Shown piece after piece: positions 37,121 to 45,957 of a DNA stretch of 64,000 nucleotides. The notes under the pieces are model-generated. The model had not been told where the DNA came from and made no database searches. It saw only the letters and a program-made list of their open reading frames with translations. The position numbers were made by a program, and so were the translations under genes. The stretch's first letter is position 1; every line of letters starts with the position of its first letter. The DNA is from Pseudomonas sichuanensis (GTDB taxonomy: Bacteria; Pseudomonadota; Gammaproteobacteria; Pseudomonadales; Pseudomonadaceae): NCBI RefSeq assembly GCF_003231305.1, contig NZ_QKVM01000010.1:60281-124280 (forward strand). Reading direction: 5' to 3'.

Positions 37121-37663
37121 ATGAACGCCGCCCACCTGCAACGCGTCACCCACGAAGGCCTGGCCTATTACCGCGAGGGCCTGGTGGCCCTGCTGCTGGA
37201 TGCGGTGCGACAGGGTGCTTCGGTGGGCTTTCTGGCGGATATCGACGAGCAGCAGGCCAATGCCTATTTCGATGAGGTGAAGGCGCGCCTGGCCAGTGGC
37301 GAGCAACTGTTATGGGTGATCGCCCAGGGCCATGAGGTGCTGGCCAGCGTGCAGCTGGGCCTGTGCCTGAAGCCCAACGGGCTGAACCGGGCCGAGGTGC
37401 AGAAGCTGCTGGTGCACAGCGATGCGCGGCGACGGGGGTTGGGGCAGCAACTGATGAATGCGCTGGAGGCCGATGCCCGGCGGATCAGGCGGGGGATGCT
37501 GTACCTGGATACCGAGGCCGGCTCCGGCGCGGAGGCGTTCTATCGGGCGCAGGGGTACAGCAAGGCGGGGGAGATCCCGGATTACGCCTGTGGGCCGGAT
37601 GGGGTGTATCGGGCGACGGCGTTGTATTTCAAGGTGCTGGCTGCCGCCTCAGAACGGCGTTGA
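37121..37663 (+). CDS. GNAT family N-acetyltransferase
   Basis: 180 residues of a GNAT fold: AEVQKLLVHSDARRRGLGQQLMNALE is the acetyl-CoA binding motif, followed by MLYLDTEAGSGAEAFYRAQGYSKAGEIPDYA. The start is 5 bp after the preceding acetyltransferase with AAGGAG in front, so they form an operon. The substrate is not evident. Confidence 0.85.
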   Translation: MNAAHLQRVTHEGLAYYREGLVALLLDAVRQGASVGFLADIDEQQANAYFDEVKARLASGEQLLWVIAQGHEVLASVQLGLCLKPNGLNRAEVQKLLVHSDARRRGLGQQLMNALEADARRIRRGMLYLDTEAGSGAEAFYRAQGYSKAGEIPDYACGPDGVYRATALYFKVLAAASERR

Positions 37664-37667
37664 CGCC

Positions 37668-37735
37668 ATCGCGGGGCAAGCCCGCTCCCACGCCATGTAC
37701 CGAGGTGCTTCGTGGGAGCGGGCTTGCCCCGCGAT
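37668..37735. repeat. REP pair, 'gcaag' subclass
   Basis: Inverted ATCGCGGGGCAAGCCCGCTC units between the convergent GNAT gene and cbpM. Confidence 0.92.
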
Positions 37736-37745
37736 GCTGTAGCTC

Positions 37746-38051
37746 TCACATCTGGGTGAACCTGCCCAGGCGCTGGCGCAACATGCTGTTCTCGCTGCGC
37801 AACTGCTGCACCTCCTCCAGCAACTCCAGTGCCAGCGCCACCCCTTCCCACTCCAGCTCCAGCTCCTGATGCAGCTTCACCGCGCGCTTCAACGTAACCG
37901 GCGCGCGGTCATCGAACAGCCATTCGTCGGGCGTTCGCCCCGACGGTTCAACAATGCCGTGCTCGACGATCTCGATCACCCAGTCGGCCGTGACATCGGC
38001 CTCCTGGCACAGGGTACGCATGTCCAGTTGAACGATCAGGGTGCTGCTCAT
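37746..38051 (-). CDS. cbpM: Chaperone modulator CbpM
   Basis: 101 residues. CbpM binds the J-domain of CbpA and blocks its co-chaperone and DNA-binding activity. The N-terminal MerR-like winged region includes ADVTADWVIEIVEHGIVEPSG and FDDRAPVTLKRAVKLHQELELEWEGVALALELLEE, followed by a coiled-coil tail (VQQLRSENSMLRQRL). ATG 38051 follows the cbpA stop by 2 bp; a GTG at 38057 would overlap cbpA. The cbpA-cbpM order is standard. Confidence 0.92.
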   Translation of the reverse strand: MSSTLIVQLDMRTLCQEADVTADWVIEIVEHGIVEPSGRTPDEWLFDDRAPVTLKRAVKLHQELELEWEGVALALELLEEVQQLRSENSMLRQRLGRFTQM

Positions 38052-38053
38052 GG

Positions 38054-39013
38054 TCACTTACTCCATTGAGTCCTCGGGTTGAACGCAGCTTTCTCGGAGA
38101 GCTGGGTCCACAACTCGCGCGCGGCGGCGTCGGACTGGGCGGGCATTACCACTTTCAACTGCGCATAGAGGTCGCCGCGCTCGCCCTGTTTGTTCAACAG
38201 GCCCATGCCCTTGACCCGCAGGCGCTGGCCGCTCTGGCTGTCGGGGCGGATGGTCAGGTTGATCTTGCCGGTCAGGGTCGGCACTGCCACCTTGGCGCCC
38301 AGCGCAGCCTCCCACGGGGCCAGCGGCACGGTGATGATCAGGTCATGGCCTTCGACATCGAACAGCGGGTGCGGTGCCATGCGCAGGGTCAGGAACAGGT
38401 CGCCGTTGGCCCCACCGCCCACACCTGGCGCGCCCTGGCCCTTGAGGCGGATGCGCTCGCCGTCGGTCACCCCGGCGGGAATCTTCACGTTCAGGGTCTT
38501 GGTGGTGAACCCGGTGCGCTGGCCGGCGCCGTTGGTCTGCGGCACCTGGAAGCTGATCTGCTTGGATTCGTTGTTCAGGGTCTCTTCGAGGAAGACCGCC
38601 AGTTCCAGTTCCACGTCCTGCCCTCGTCTGCCGGTACTGCGCTGTTGCCGGCCGCCACCACCGAAGGGGTTGCCACCCCGGGCGCCGAAGATCGAACTGA
38701 AGAAGTCGGAGAAGTCGCCGCCCTCGAAACCGCCGCCGCCGTTGCCGCCGCGGCTCTGCCAGCCAGGCGGGGCCTGGAACGGCCGGCCGTGCTGGCCGCC
38801 GTACTTGCGGATTTCGTCGAACTCGGCGCGCTTGTCCTTGTCGCCAAGCACTTCGTAGGCCTCGTTGGCCTCCTTGAATTTTTCCTCGGCGTCACGCTCC
38901 TTGCTGACGTCGGGGTGATACTTGCGCGCGAGCTTGCGGTACGCGGCCTTGATCGCCTTCTCGTCCGCGCTCGGTTCGACGCCGAGTATCTTGTAATAGT
39001 CTTTGAAGTCCAT
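38054..39013 (-). CDS. cbpA: Curved DNA-binding protein CbpA (DnaJ-like co-chaperone)
   Basis: 319 residues. The J-domain (1-70, [26 protein letters not shown]) has the HPD motif at residues 33-35. A Gly/Phe-rich linker (about 85-125, [22 protein letters not shown]) and two substrate-binding beta domains follow; there is no zinc finger, which separates CbpA from DnaJ. It stimulates Hsp70 and binds curved DNA in stationary phase. ATG 39013 is the start; the gene diverges from an Hsp70-like gene 165 bp away. Confidence 0.95.
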   Translation of the reverse strand: MDFKDYYKILGVEPSADEKAIKAAYRKLARKYHPDVSKERDAEEKFKEANEAYEVLGDKDKRAEFDEIRKYGGQHGRPFQAPPGWQSRGGNGGGGFEGGDFSDFFSSIFGARGGNPFGGGGRQQRSTGRRGQDVELELAVFLEETLNNESKQISFQVPQTNGAGQRTGFTTKTLNVKIPAGVTDGERIRLKGQGAPGVGGGANGDLFLTLRMAPHPLFDVEGHDLIITVPLAPWEAALGAKVAVPTLTGKINLTIRPDSQSGQRLRVKGMGLLNKQGERGDLYAQLKVVMPAQSDAAARELWTQLSEKAAFNPRTQWSK

Positions 39014-39177
39014 CTGTGGATCACCAATGTGAAAGTGCAGGTTGCAACTGAAGATAGGGGCCAAGCATAGCCTTTCAAGGTGCGCTTGGCTTTGCCTCAC
39101 GGCAGACGACCGGTCTTGATTCTGTAGCCAACTGGCATACACTGCGCGGCCGTTTTGCCTCCGGAAGCTTTCCCCTC

Positions 39178-40449
39178 ATGTCTGACGTATCCCCGGCCCG
39201 CGCCCTCGGCATCGATTTTGGCACCTCCAACTCCACGGTCGGCTGGCACCGCCCGGGCGTCGAGTCGCTGATCGCCCTGGAAGACGGCAAGATCACCCTG
39301 CCTTCGGTGGTCTTCTTCAACATCGAGGAACGTCGCCCGGTGTACGGCCGCCTGGCCCTGCACGAGTACCTGGAAGGCTACGAAGGCCGCCTGATGCGCT
39401 CGCTCAAGAGCCTGCTGGGTTCCAAGCTGATCAAGCACGATACCAGCGTGCTGGGCAGTGCCCTGCCGTTCAAGGACCTGCTGGGCATGTTCATCGGCGA
39501 GCTGAAAAAACGTGGCGAAGCCGCCGCCGGCCGCGAATTCGACCAGGTGGTGCTGGGCCGCCCGGTGTTCTTCGTCGACGAAGACCCCGCTGCCGACCAG
39601 GAGGCCGAGGACACCCTGGCCGAGGTGGCGCGCAAGATCGGTTTCAAGGACGTGTCGTTCCAGTACGAGCCGATCGCCGCGGCGTTCGACTACGAGTCGG
39701 GCATCAGCCGTGAAGAGCTGGTGCTGATCGTCGATATCGGCGGCGGTACCTCGGACTTTACCCTGATCCGCCTGTCGCCCGAGCGTCACTTGGTGGACGA
39801 GCGCCAGGACGACATCCTCGCCACCGGCGGCGTGCACATCGGCGGTACCGACTTCGACAAGCAGTTGAGCCTGCAGGGCGTGATGCCGCTGTTCGGTTAC
39901 GGCAGCCGGATGAAGAGCGGCGCACTGATGCCCACCAGCTACCACCTCAACCTGGCCACCTGGCACACCATCAACGCCCTGTACTCGCAGAAGTCGCAGC
40001 TGGCGCTGGGCAACATGCGCTACGACATCGAGGACACCCTAGGCATCGACCGGCTGTTCAAGCTGATCGAGGAGCGCGCCGGGCACTGGCTGGCGATGGA
40101 AGTGGAGGCCAGCAAGATCGAGCTGACCGAGCGTGACAGCCGTAGCGTCGACTTTGGCCGCATCGAACCGGGGCTCTGCGCCGAGCTGACCCGCGCGTTG
40201 TTCGAGGATGCCATCAATGGGCTGCTGGAGCGTGTGCGTGGCAGCGTGACCGAGCTGCTGGCCAGGGCCGGGGTGAATGAAAGCCAGGTGGACACGGTGT
40301 TCTTCACCGGCGGTTCCAGCGGCATCCCGGCACTGCGCAACAGCGTGGCGGCGATGCTGCCCAATGCGCGGCATGTGGAAGGGAATATCTTCGGCAGCAT
40401 CGGTAGCGGGCTGGCGATCGAGGCGCGCAAGCGCTACGGGACAATCTGA
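39178..40449 (+). CDS. Short Hsp70-family (YegD-like) protein
   Basis: 423 residues, containing only an actin-like ATPase domain and no peptide-binding domain. ATP motifs are LGIDFGTSNSTVGW (phosphate 1), VLIVDIGGGTSDFTL (phosphate 2) and VFFTGGSSGIPALRNSV (adenosine). Proteins of this type resemble E. coli YegD, a poorly understood Hsp70 relative. It is divergent from cbpA-cbpM, a J-protein pair, which suggests a functional link, though this is inference. Confidence 0.88.
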   Translation: MSDVSPARALGIDFGTSNSTVGWHRPGVESLIALEDGKITLPSVVFFNIEERRPVYGRLALHEYLEGYEGRLMRSLKSLLGSKLIKHDTSVLGSALPFKDLLGMFIGELKKRGEAAAGREFDQVVLGRPVFFVDEDPAADQEAEDTLAEVARKIGFKDVSFQYEPIAAAFDYESGISREELVLIVDIGGGTSDFTLIRLSPERHLVDERQDDILATGGVHIGGTDFDKQLSLQGVMPLFGYGSRMKSGALMPTSYHLNLATWHTINALYSQKSQLALGNMRYDIEDTLGIDRLFKLIEERAGHWLAMEVEASKIELTERDSRSVDFGRIEPGLCAELTRALFEDAINGLLERVRGSVTELLARAGVNESQVDTVFFTGGSSGIPALRNSVAAMLPNARHVEGNIFGSIGSGLAIEARKRYGTI

Positions 40450-40463
40450 TCCTTTGCCTTAGC

Positions 40464-40553
40464 CTGTACCGGCCTCTTCGCGGGTAAACCCGCTCCCACA
40501 GGTTCACCGTAAATCCTGTGGGAGCGGGTTTACCCGCGAAGAGGCCGGTACAG
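40464..40553. repeat. REP pair, 'taaac' subclass, 39-bp perfect inverted repeat
   Basis: The left arm CTGTACCGGCCTCTTCGCGG... (40464-40502) is perfectly complementary to the right arm (40515-40553), leaving a 12-bp loop. The perfect match extends beyond the 35-bp REP unit into CTGTACC, which suggests a recent pairwise duplication or gene conversion. It lies between two convergent genes. Confidence 0.95.
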
Positions 40554-40567
40554 CTTCAAGCAATCTG

Positions 40568-41575
40568 TCAGACCAACTCCATCCGCTTGAGCTCACTCTT
40601 CAGGTACGCGTAGTAGATCGGCCCCGCCACCACCCCCGGCAGCCCGAACGCGGCCTCGAACACCAGCATCGCCAGCAACAGCTCCCAGGCCTTGGCACTG
40701 ATCTGCCCGCCGACGATCCGCGCGTTGAGGAAGTACTCGACCTTGTGGATCACGATCAGATAGCCCAGCGCCGCCGCCGCCACCCAGATCGACAGCGACA
40801 TCCCGACGATGGTGATCAGGGTGTTGGACATCAGGTTGCCGATCACCGGCAGCAGGCCGAGCAGGAAGGTCAGCACGATCAGCGTCTTGGTCAGCGGCAG
40901 GTGCACGCCGAACAGCGGCAGCACCACGGCCAGGAAGATGCCGGTGAACGCGGTGTTGAGCAGCGAGATCTTGATCTGCGCAAAGACGATGTTGCGAAAC
41001 GCCTGCACCAGCAGGCTCAGGCGCTCGAACAAGGCCGCGGCCAGGGGCTTGCGCCGAGAGATGTCAGGGATGCGCTGCAAGGCGACGATGGCGCCGAGGA
41101 TCATGCCGATCAGCAGCGTCACGAACATGTGCGCCATGCCCTTGCCCACCAGCTGCAGGTCGCTCAGGTGGCTCTTGATCCAGTCGCCGATAGCCACCTT
41201 GAACTCGGCCGCGCTGGCCGGCAGGTAGGCTTCGATAAACGGCGGCAACTGACCACGGGCGCGTTCGACCAGGGCCATGAACTTGTCCAGCGAGGCGCCG
41301 GGGTTCTCGGCCTCGTGCAGGAGGAAACTGAAGGCACCGGCAAACAGCAGGGTCAGGGTACTCACCACCAGCGTGCCCAGCAGGGCGACCGCCAGCCAGC
41401 GGGCGCGCTGCCCGGCAATCAAAGGCTGCAGGCGCGGGGTGAGCATGTTGACCAGCTCGAACACCAACAGCCCGGCCAGCAAGCTGGGGAGCAACTTCAG
41501 GGGCAATGCCAGCAACAGGCCGCCGATGACGATGACCAGGCTGGCAAGGGAGATCTGGCGGGGGGTGAAGGTCAT
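40568..41575 (-). CDS. AI-2E family transporter (PerM-like)
   Basis: 335 residues with about eight membrane helices: ISLASLVIVIGGLLLALPLKLL, LAVALLGTLVVSTLTLLFAG, FVTLLIGMILGAIVAL and GLPGVVAGPIYYAYLKSEL are recognisable AI-2E (UPF0118) features. Some members export autoinducer-2, others act as ion antiporters; substrate unknown here. It converges on the short Hsp70 gene. Confidence 0.85.
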   Translation of the reverse strand: MTFTPRQISLASLVIVIGGLLLALPLKLLPSLLAGLLVFELVNMLTPRLQPLIAGQRARWLAVALLGTLVVSTLTLLFAGAFSFLLHEAENPGASLDKFMALVERARGQLPPFIEAYLPASAAEFKVAIGDWIKSHLSDLQLVGKGMAHMFVTLLIGMILGAIVALQRIPDISRRKPLAAALFERLSLLVQAFRNIVFAQIKISLLNTAFTGIFLAVVLPLFGVHLPLTKTLIVLTFLLGLLPVIGNLMSNTLITIVGMSLSIWVAAAALGYLIVIHKVEYFLNARIVGGQISAKAWELLLAMLVFEAAFGLPGVVAGPIYYAYLKSELKRMELV

Positions 41576-41645
41576 ACAGCCTCGACGGCAGACAGCGGAA
41601 AGTCCCGCAGTCTGCCAGCCTTCAAAGCACAGGCATAGGCGCAGG

Positions 41646-41930
41646 TCATTTCTTCTTCAGGCAGTCGCTCATGTACGCCTTGCGTTCGTCGCCCTTGAGC
41701 GCCTTGGTGGTGGCGTCGGCGTTGCAGGTTTTCATCTTGTCCTGCTGGGTCTGCGGCACATCCTTCTTCAGGCAGGTGCTCATGAACGCCTTGCGCTCGT
41801 CGCCCTTGAGCGCCTTGGTGGTGGCGTCGGCGTTGCAGGTCTTCATCTTTTCCTGTTGCGCGGTGGCGGCGAATCCTTGCCCGGCGATCAACATGCCCAG
41901 CACCAGCAGTGGCACATGCAGCAGCTTCAT
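41646..41930 (-). CDS. PsiF-repeat periplasmic protein with duplicated domain
   Basis: 94 residues. Signal peptide 1-20 (LLVLGMLIAGQGFAAT), then two almost identical copies of a 35-residue PsiF unit: QEKMKTCNADATTKALKGDE and QDKMKTCNADATTKALKGDE, each ending in a CLKK. Each unit has two cysteines likely to form a disulfide. The DNA repeats are nearly identical, suggesting recent duplication. PsiF is a phosphate-starvation-linked protein in E. coli; the role is unknown. ATG 41930 gives a clear signal peptide. Confidence 0.88.
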   Translation of the reverse strand: MKLLHVPLLVLGMLIAGQGFAATAQQEKMKTCNADATTKALKGDERKAFMSTCLKKDVPQTQQDKMKTCNADATTKALKGDERKAYMSDCLKKK

Positions 41931-41993
41931 GGAGTGGTCTCCTTGTCGGCGCGCCCGATGCGCGCGTGTCGAGCTGAGTGTAGACAACAATTC

Positions 41994-42782
41994 TTACATC
42001 TCTGCCCGGGCCTGCCGCCGGTACTGCTCCGGCGTGCAGCCGGCCTGGCGCTGGAACATGGCGATGAACGCCGAGCCGCTGCTATAGCCTAGGTCGAAGG
42101 CGATGGCCTGGATCGGCGTGCCGGCCTCCAGCGCCTCGATGGCCCGCAGAAAGCGCAGGCGCAGGCGCCACTCACCAAAGCTCATGCCCAGCTCGCGCAG
42201 GAAGTGCCGGGCCAGGGTGCGCTCGCTGACATGCACCTGCGCGGCCCAGTCGGCCAGTGGGCGGTTGTCGCCGGGCTCGGCTTGCAGCCCGGCGAGCACC
42301 TGGCCCAGGCTCTCGCTGCGGGCGAACGGCAGGTAGCAGGTTTGCCTCGGCGCCTGGTGCAGCTGGTCGAGCAACACCTGGACCAGGCGCTGGTCGCAGC
42401 CGTCCCGGGCCACCTTGAGGTCGCGCCGGGCGAAGTCGCCGAGGATCGCCTTGAGGATGTCGCTGACCACCAGGCTGCAGGGCTGGGCTGGCAGCTCGGC
42501 ACACAGGCTGCGCTCCAGGTACACCGAGCGGTAGACGATGGCCTGGGGGTTGTAGCAGCCGTGCTCGGTGCCCGGCGGCACCCACACGGCGTAGTGGGGA
42601 GGCGAGATGAAGCGCTGGCCTTCGACATCCAGGTGCATGACGCCGTGGGAGGCGTAGTTGAGCTGGCCCCAGGGGTGACGATGGGGCGCGCTCTGGCTGC
42701 CAGCGCCGAATTCGTCGTAGCGGAAGTAGACCGGGGCGGGGAGCTGGTCGAATTGCGGGATGTCGAGGTACTGGCGGGGCAT
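41994..42782 (-). CDS. AraC-family transcriptional regulator
   Basis: 262 residues. The N-terminal cupin-like domain (APHRHPWGQLNYASHGVMHLDVEGQRFISPPHYAVWVPPGTEHGC) senses an unknown ligand. The C-terminal AraC DNA-binding pair of helix-turn-helices (LADWAAQVHVSERTLARHFLRELG, FDLGYSSGSAFIAMFQRQAG) is complete. It is divergent from an EamA-family exporter (42988), its most likely target. ATG 42782 (MPRQYLDI) fits the family. Confidence 0.87.
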   Translation of the reverse strand: MPRQYLDIPQFDQLPAPVYFRYDEFGAGSQSAPHRHPWGQLNYASHGVMHLDVEGQRFISPPHYAVWVPPGTEHGCYNPQAIVYRSVYLERSLCAELPAQPCSLVVSDILKAILGDFARRDLKVARDGCDQRLVQVLLDQLHQAPRQTCYLPFARSESLGQVLAGLQAEPGDNRPLADWAAQVHVSERTLARHFLRELGMSFGEWRLRLRFLRAIEALEAGTPIQAIAFDLGYSSGSAFIAMFQRQAGCTPEQYRRQARAEM

Positions 42783-42860
42783 GTTGGCTGCTTCGCGGGG
42801 CGGGTTGTCTGGATGGGAGTATAGGCTTTGCAACAGACAACCGATAATACCGACCCATCA

Positions 42861-42961
42861 GGGGCCGCTACGCAGCCCTTCGCGGGTAAACCCGCTCCCA
42901 CAGAAGATTGCGCAGATCCTGTGGGAGCGGGTTTACCCGCGAAGGGCCGCACAGCGGCCCC
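42861..42961. repeat. REP pair, 'taaac' subclass, in the araC-eamA divergent region
   Basis: Inverted TTCGCGGGTAAACCCGCTCC units, extended by GGGGCCGCT and AGCGGCCCC flanks, fill the gap between the regulator and the exporter. Its place may put the divergent promoters on either side of a hairpin. Confidence 0.92.
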
Positions 42962-42987
42962 AGTCTGTCACTGCGAGTACCCGTTGC

Positions 42988-43860
42988 ATGAACTACCTCT
43001 TCCCCCTCACCGCCATCCTCATCTGGGCCGGCAACACCGTGGTCACCAAGCTGTCCGCCGGTGCCATCTTCCCGGCCGAGATCGGCTTCTACCGCTGGCT
43101 GCTGGCCGGCCTGCTGTTCACCCCCTTCCTGCTGCCCCAGGTATGGCGCAACCGCGCGGCGATCCGCCCGCACCTGAGCAAGGTCTTCGTGCTGGGCGTG
43201 CTGGGCATGGCCATCTACCAGAGCCTGGCCTACTTCGCCGCCGGCATCACCAGCGCCACCAACATGGGCATCATCCTGTCGCTGATGCCGCTGATGTCGC
43301 TGGCCTTGTCCATCGCCTGGCTGGGCCAGCGCCTGAGCTACGGCGCCTTGCTCGGCGCGCTGGTGTCGTTTTTCGGCGTGCTCGAGGTGGTCTCGGCCGG
43401 CCAGCCCTCGGCGCTGCTGCACCAGGGCCTGAACAGCGGCGACCTGATGATGCTGGTGGCCACCTTCGCCTATGCGCTGTACAGCTTCCTGCTGAAGAAA
43501 TGGCAACTGCGCCTGCCGCCGATGCAGCTGCTGTACCTGCAGATCCTGGTGGCGATCCTGGTGCTGCTGCCGCTGTTCCTGCTGTCGCCCAAGACCGGGC
43601 TGAACGGCCATAACATTGGCCTGGTGGTGTATGCCTGCGTGCTGGCCTCGATGGTCGCGCCACGGGTGTGGATGCAGGCGGTGCACCGGCTGGGGCCGAG
43701 CCGGACCACGCTGTTCTTCAACCTGTTGCCGGTGGTGACGGCGGTGATTGCCGCTGTGGTGCTGGATGAACAGCTGGCCAGCTATCACCTGGTTGGCGGG
43801 TTGCTGACCCTGGTTGGGGTGCTGCTGGCCGAGCGCTGGACTACGCCGGTGCGTCGGTAG
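42988..43860 (+). CDS. EamA/DMT-family exporter
   Basis: 290 residues with ten membrane helices in two EamA repeats. FPLTAILIWAGNTVVTKLSAGAIFPAEIGFYRWLLAGLLF opens the first half; AYFAAGITSATNMGIILSLMPLMSLALS and PRVWMQAVHRLGPSRTTLFFNLLPVVTAVIA mark each repeat end. It likely exports an amino acid or metabolite. The divergent AraC regulator suggests ligand-induced expression. Confidence 0.87.
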   Translation: MNYLFPLTAILIWAGNTVVTKLSAGAIFPAEIGFYRWLLAGLLFTPFLLPQVWRNRAAIRPHLSKVFVLGVLGMAIYQSLAYFAAGITSATNMGIILSLMPLMSLALSIAWLGQRLSYGALLGALVSFFGVLEVVSAGQPSALLHQGLNSGDLMMLVATFAYALYSFLLKKWQLRLPPMQLLYLQILVAILVLLPLFLLSPKTGLNGHNIGLVVYACVLASMVAPRVWMQAVHRLGPSRTTLFFNLLPVVTAVIAAVVLDEQLASYHLVGGLLTLVGVLLAERWTTPVRR

Positions 43861-43872
43861 CGCCTGCACATG

Positions 43873-43972
43873 ATCGCGGGGCAAGCCCGCTCCCACGCTG
43901 CGAGCCTGCCAACACTAGAGAGCCTGCTGACACGTGGGAGCGGCGGTGCGCCGCTGCGACTTGCCCCGCGAT
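43873..43972. repeat. REP pair, mosaic right unit
   Basis: The left unit is a normal 'gcaag' REP (ATCGCGGGGCAAGCCCGCTC). The right unit keeps both ends but has GGCGGTGCGCCGCTGCGACT in the middle, a different palindrome also seen at 12947 and 50823. It lies between convergent genes. Confidence 0.8.
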
Positions 43973-43975
43973 TGA

Positions 43976-44866
43976 TCACAACCCCGCCGCCTTGAGCCGG
44001 GCGGCATGCTCGGTAAATAGCCGCACCGGCTCGGCGCCCTTGCCCACCGCGCCGAGCGACTGGTTGACGATGTCCAGGTGGTCGAGCGGATAGTCGTCAC
44101 CGATCACCTGGCCCAGGTGCGAACTGAAGCGCCCGACCATGCCATCGCACTGGCCTTTCTCCCTGACGAAGCTGCGGGCGAACAGGCGGCAGAAGCGGTT
44201 GCTGCCATCAAAGCGATTGCGGCCCTGGTCGGTGAGCCCTGGCTGCAGGGTGCCGGACCAGGAGTAGTAGCGCACCCCGTTCACCTCAGCCGGCCCCTCC
44301 CCGCCCCAGACCTCGGGCAGCCCCTGCGGATAAGCCTGGTTGAACAGCGCCACCCCGGCGCAGGTCAACGACTGATGCGAGGCATGCACGTCGATCGGCA
44401 GCGGATCGCGGCGCCAGCCGGTCTCCAGCCACACCAGCAACACCGCCAGGCCATGCAGCACAGCCTTGAGGATGCGCCCCTGGGGCGAGTCGCCCGGCGC
44501 CGTACGCTCCAGGTGGTCGGCCAGCTCCGAGCCATGGTTGGGCCCGGCCACCGAGGTCACCGAGGCCACCCGGTCAGGGCGTTTCGCCGCCGCATAGCGG
44601 GCACTCAGCGCGCCCTGGCTATGGCCGATCAGGTTGACCTTTTCGGCACCCGTGCGCTGGCAGATGTCCTCGATGATGGCCAGCAGCTGTTCGCCGCGCA
44701 CCTCGCTGCCATGCAAGGGCGAGACCTGCACCGGGAACACCTGCGCGCCGCCCCGGCGCAAGGCCGGGACGATGCCGAACCAGTAGGGATAGAGCAGCAA
44801 GCGCACGAACCCGAGCATGCCGGGCACCAGTACCAGTGGATAGCGTGTAGCCAACGCCTGCGTCAT
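43976..44866 (-). CDS. Family I.1 lipase-like hydrolase without signal peptide
   Basis: 296 residues. It aligns through its whole length with true Pseudomonas lipases (YPLVLVPGMLGF, YWFGIVPALRRGGAQVFPVQVS, EVRGEQLL, VNLIGHSQGALSARY, VRYYSWSG, SSHLGQVIGDDYPLDHLDIVNQ). The nucleophile is the Ser in GHSQG; the Asp in QCDGMVG and the His in LDHLDIVNQ complete a triad. It lacks an N-terminal signal peptide and lacks both disulfide cysteines of LipA, so it probably acts in the cytoplasm or uses another export route. ATG 44866 is the start. Confidence 0.82.
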   Translation of the reverse strand: MTQALATRYPLVLVPGMLGFVRLLLYPYWFGIVPALRRGGAQVFPVQVSPLHGSEVRGEQLLAIIEDICQRTGAEKVNLIGHSQGALSARYAAAKRPDRVASVTSVAGPNHGSELADHLERTAPGDSPQGRILKAVLHGLAVLLVWLETGWRRDPLPIDVHASHQSLTCAGVALFNQAYPQGLPEVWGGEGPAEVNGVRYYSWSGTLQPGLTDQGRNRFDGSNRFCRLFARSFVREKGQCDGMVGRFSSHLGQVIGDDYPLDHLDIVNQSLGAVGKGAEPVRLFTEHAARLKAAGL

Positions 44867-44990
44867 TGCCCCAGCCCCTTTCCATGGACGACCGGCCCAC
44901 ACTACAGCGCCGCCAAAGCCCTGCGCAATCGAACTCCTGGCGCGCCGCGCGGTTCCAAGCTGAACAGACCCTCGAGCAAGGAGCGGGACC

Positions 44991-45332
44991 ATGTACAAGC
45001 AGACCCTGGCCATTCTTCTGGCAAGCGCCACCCTCGCCGCCTGCAGCAGCCGCCCGGAAAACCCGGTGGACTACGTGACCTACCGCGACCAGCCGCTGGT
45101 CAAGCAGGTGGAGAACGGCATGACCATGCAGAAGGTCATCGCCATCGGCGGCAACCCGTCGAATGTCATCGATCTGCCCCATGGCGGCACCTGCAACGAC
45201 TACATCCTCAACCGCGACGGCCACCAGCAGGCCTACTACGTGCGCTTTGACGCCACCGGGCATGTCGACGCCAAGGGCTTCAAGACGTGCAAGCAACGCC
45301 AGCAAGACAGCGACGCCGCCCACGGCGCATGA
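44991..45332 (+). CDS. osmE: Osmotically inducible lipoprotein OsmE
   Basis: 113 residues. The signal peptide ends in the lipobox TLAAC, with lipidation at Cys18. The SmpA/OmlA-type domain (LVKQVENGMTMQKVIAIGGNPSN, CNDYILNRDGHQQAYYVRFD) follows. OsmE is an outer-membrane lipoprotein induced by high osmolarity and in stationary phase in E. coli. It is divergent from the lipase-like gene; the ferritin-like gene follows after 26 bp. Confidence 0.87.
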   Translation: MYKQTLAILLASATLAACSSRPENPVDYVTYRDQPLVKQVENGMTMQKVIAIGGNPSNVIDLPHGGTCNDYILNRDGHQQAYYVRFDATGHVDAKGFKTCKQRQQDSDAAHGA

Positions 45333-45358
45333 CCACCCTGATGCTTACGGAGATGAAC

Positions 45359-45886
45359 ATGAGCGTTGAACTGACCGATGTGAAGACCCTGCGCGAACGT
45401 GCGCGCAAGCACGCTGAAAACGGCGCGGTGACCGAGGGTTACCAGGCCGACCGCGAGAAGATCCTGCGCCTGCTCAATGAGTCGCTGGCCACCGAGCTTG
45501 TGTGCGTGCTGCGTTACAAGCGCCACTACTTCATGGCCAGCGGCATCAAGGCCAGCGTCGCTGCAGCGGAATTCCTCGAGCATGCCACCCAGGAAGCCGA
45601 GCACGCCGACAAGCTGGCCGAGCGCATCGTGCAACTGGGCGGCGAGCCGGACTTCAACCCGGACCACCTGAGCAAGCATTCGCATGCCCAGTACGTGGAA
45701 GGCAAGAACCTGAAGGAGATGGTGCTGGAAGACCTGGTGGCCGAGCGCATCGCCATCGACAGCTATCGCGAGATCATCCAGTTCATCGGCGACAGCGACC
45801 CGACTACACGGCGAATCTTCGAGGACATCCTGGCCCAGGAAGAAGAGCACGCGGACGATATGTCGGATCTGTTGCAGGGGTTGTGA
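45359..45886 (+). CDS. Ferritin-like (bacterioferritin/Dps-type) protein
   Basis: 175 residues, four-helix ferritin-like fold. Metal-ligand patterns include SLATELVCVLRYKRHYF, LEHATQEAEHADKLAERI, LEDLVAERIAIDSYREIIQF and EDILAQEEEHADDMSDLL, giving the paired E-x-x-H motifs of a diiron centre. It probably stores iron or detoxifies peroxide. ATG 45359 (MSVELTDV) has GGAGA in front; ATG 45353 is also in frame. Confidence 0.85.
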   Translation: MSVELTDVKTLRERARKHAENGAVTEGYQADREKILRLLNESLATELVCVLRYKRHYFMASGIKASVAAAEFLEHATQEAEHADKLAERIVQLGGEPDFNPDHLSKHSHAQYVEGKNLKEMVLEDLVAERIAIDSYREIIQFIGDSDPTTRRIFEDILAQEEEHADDMSDLLQGL

Positions 45887-45891
45887 TCGAT

Positions 45892-45951
45892 ATCGCGGGG
45901 CAAGCCCGCTCCCACGGGATAAACGTCGTGGGAGCGGGCTTGCCCCGCGAT
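45892..45951. repeat. REP pair, 'gcaag' subclass
   Basis: ATCGCGGGGCAAGCCCGCTC and its inverted copy, with an 11-bp spacer, lie between two convergent genes. This is among the tightest pairs in the window. Confidence 0.92.
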
Positions 45952-45957
45952 GAGGCC

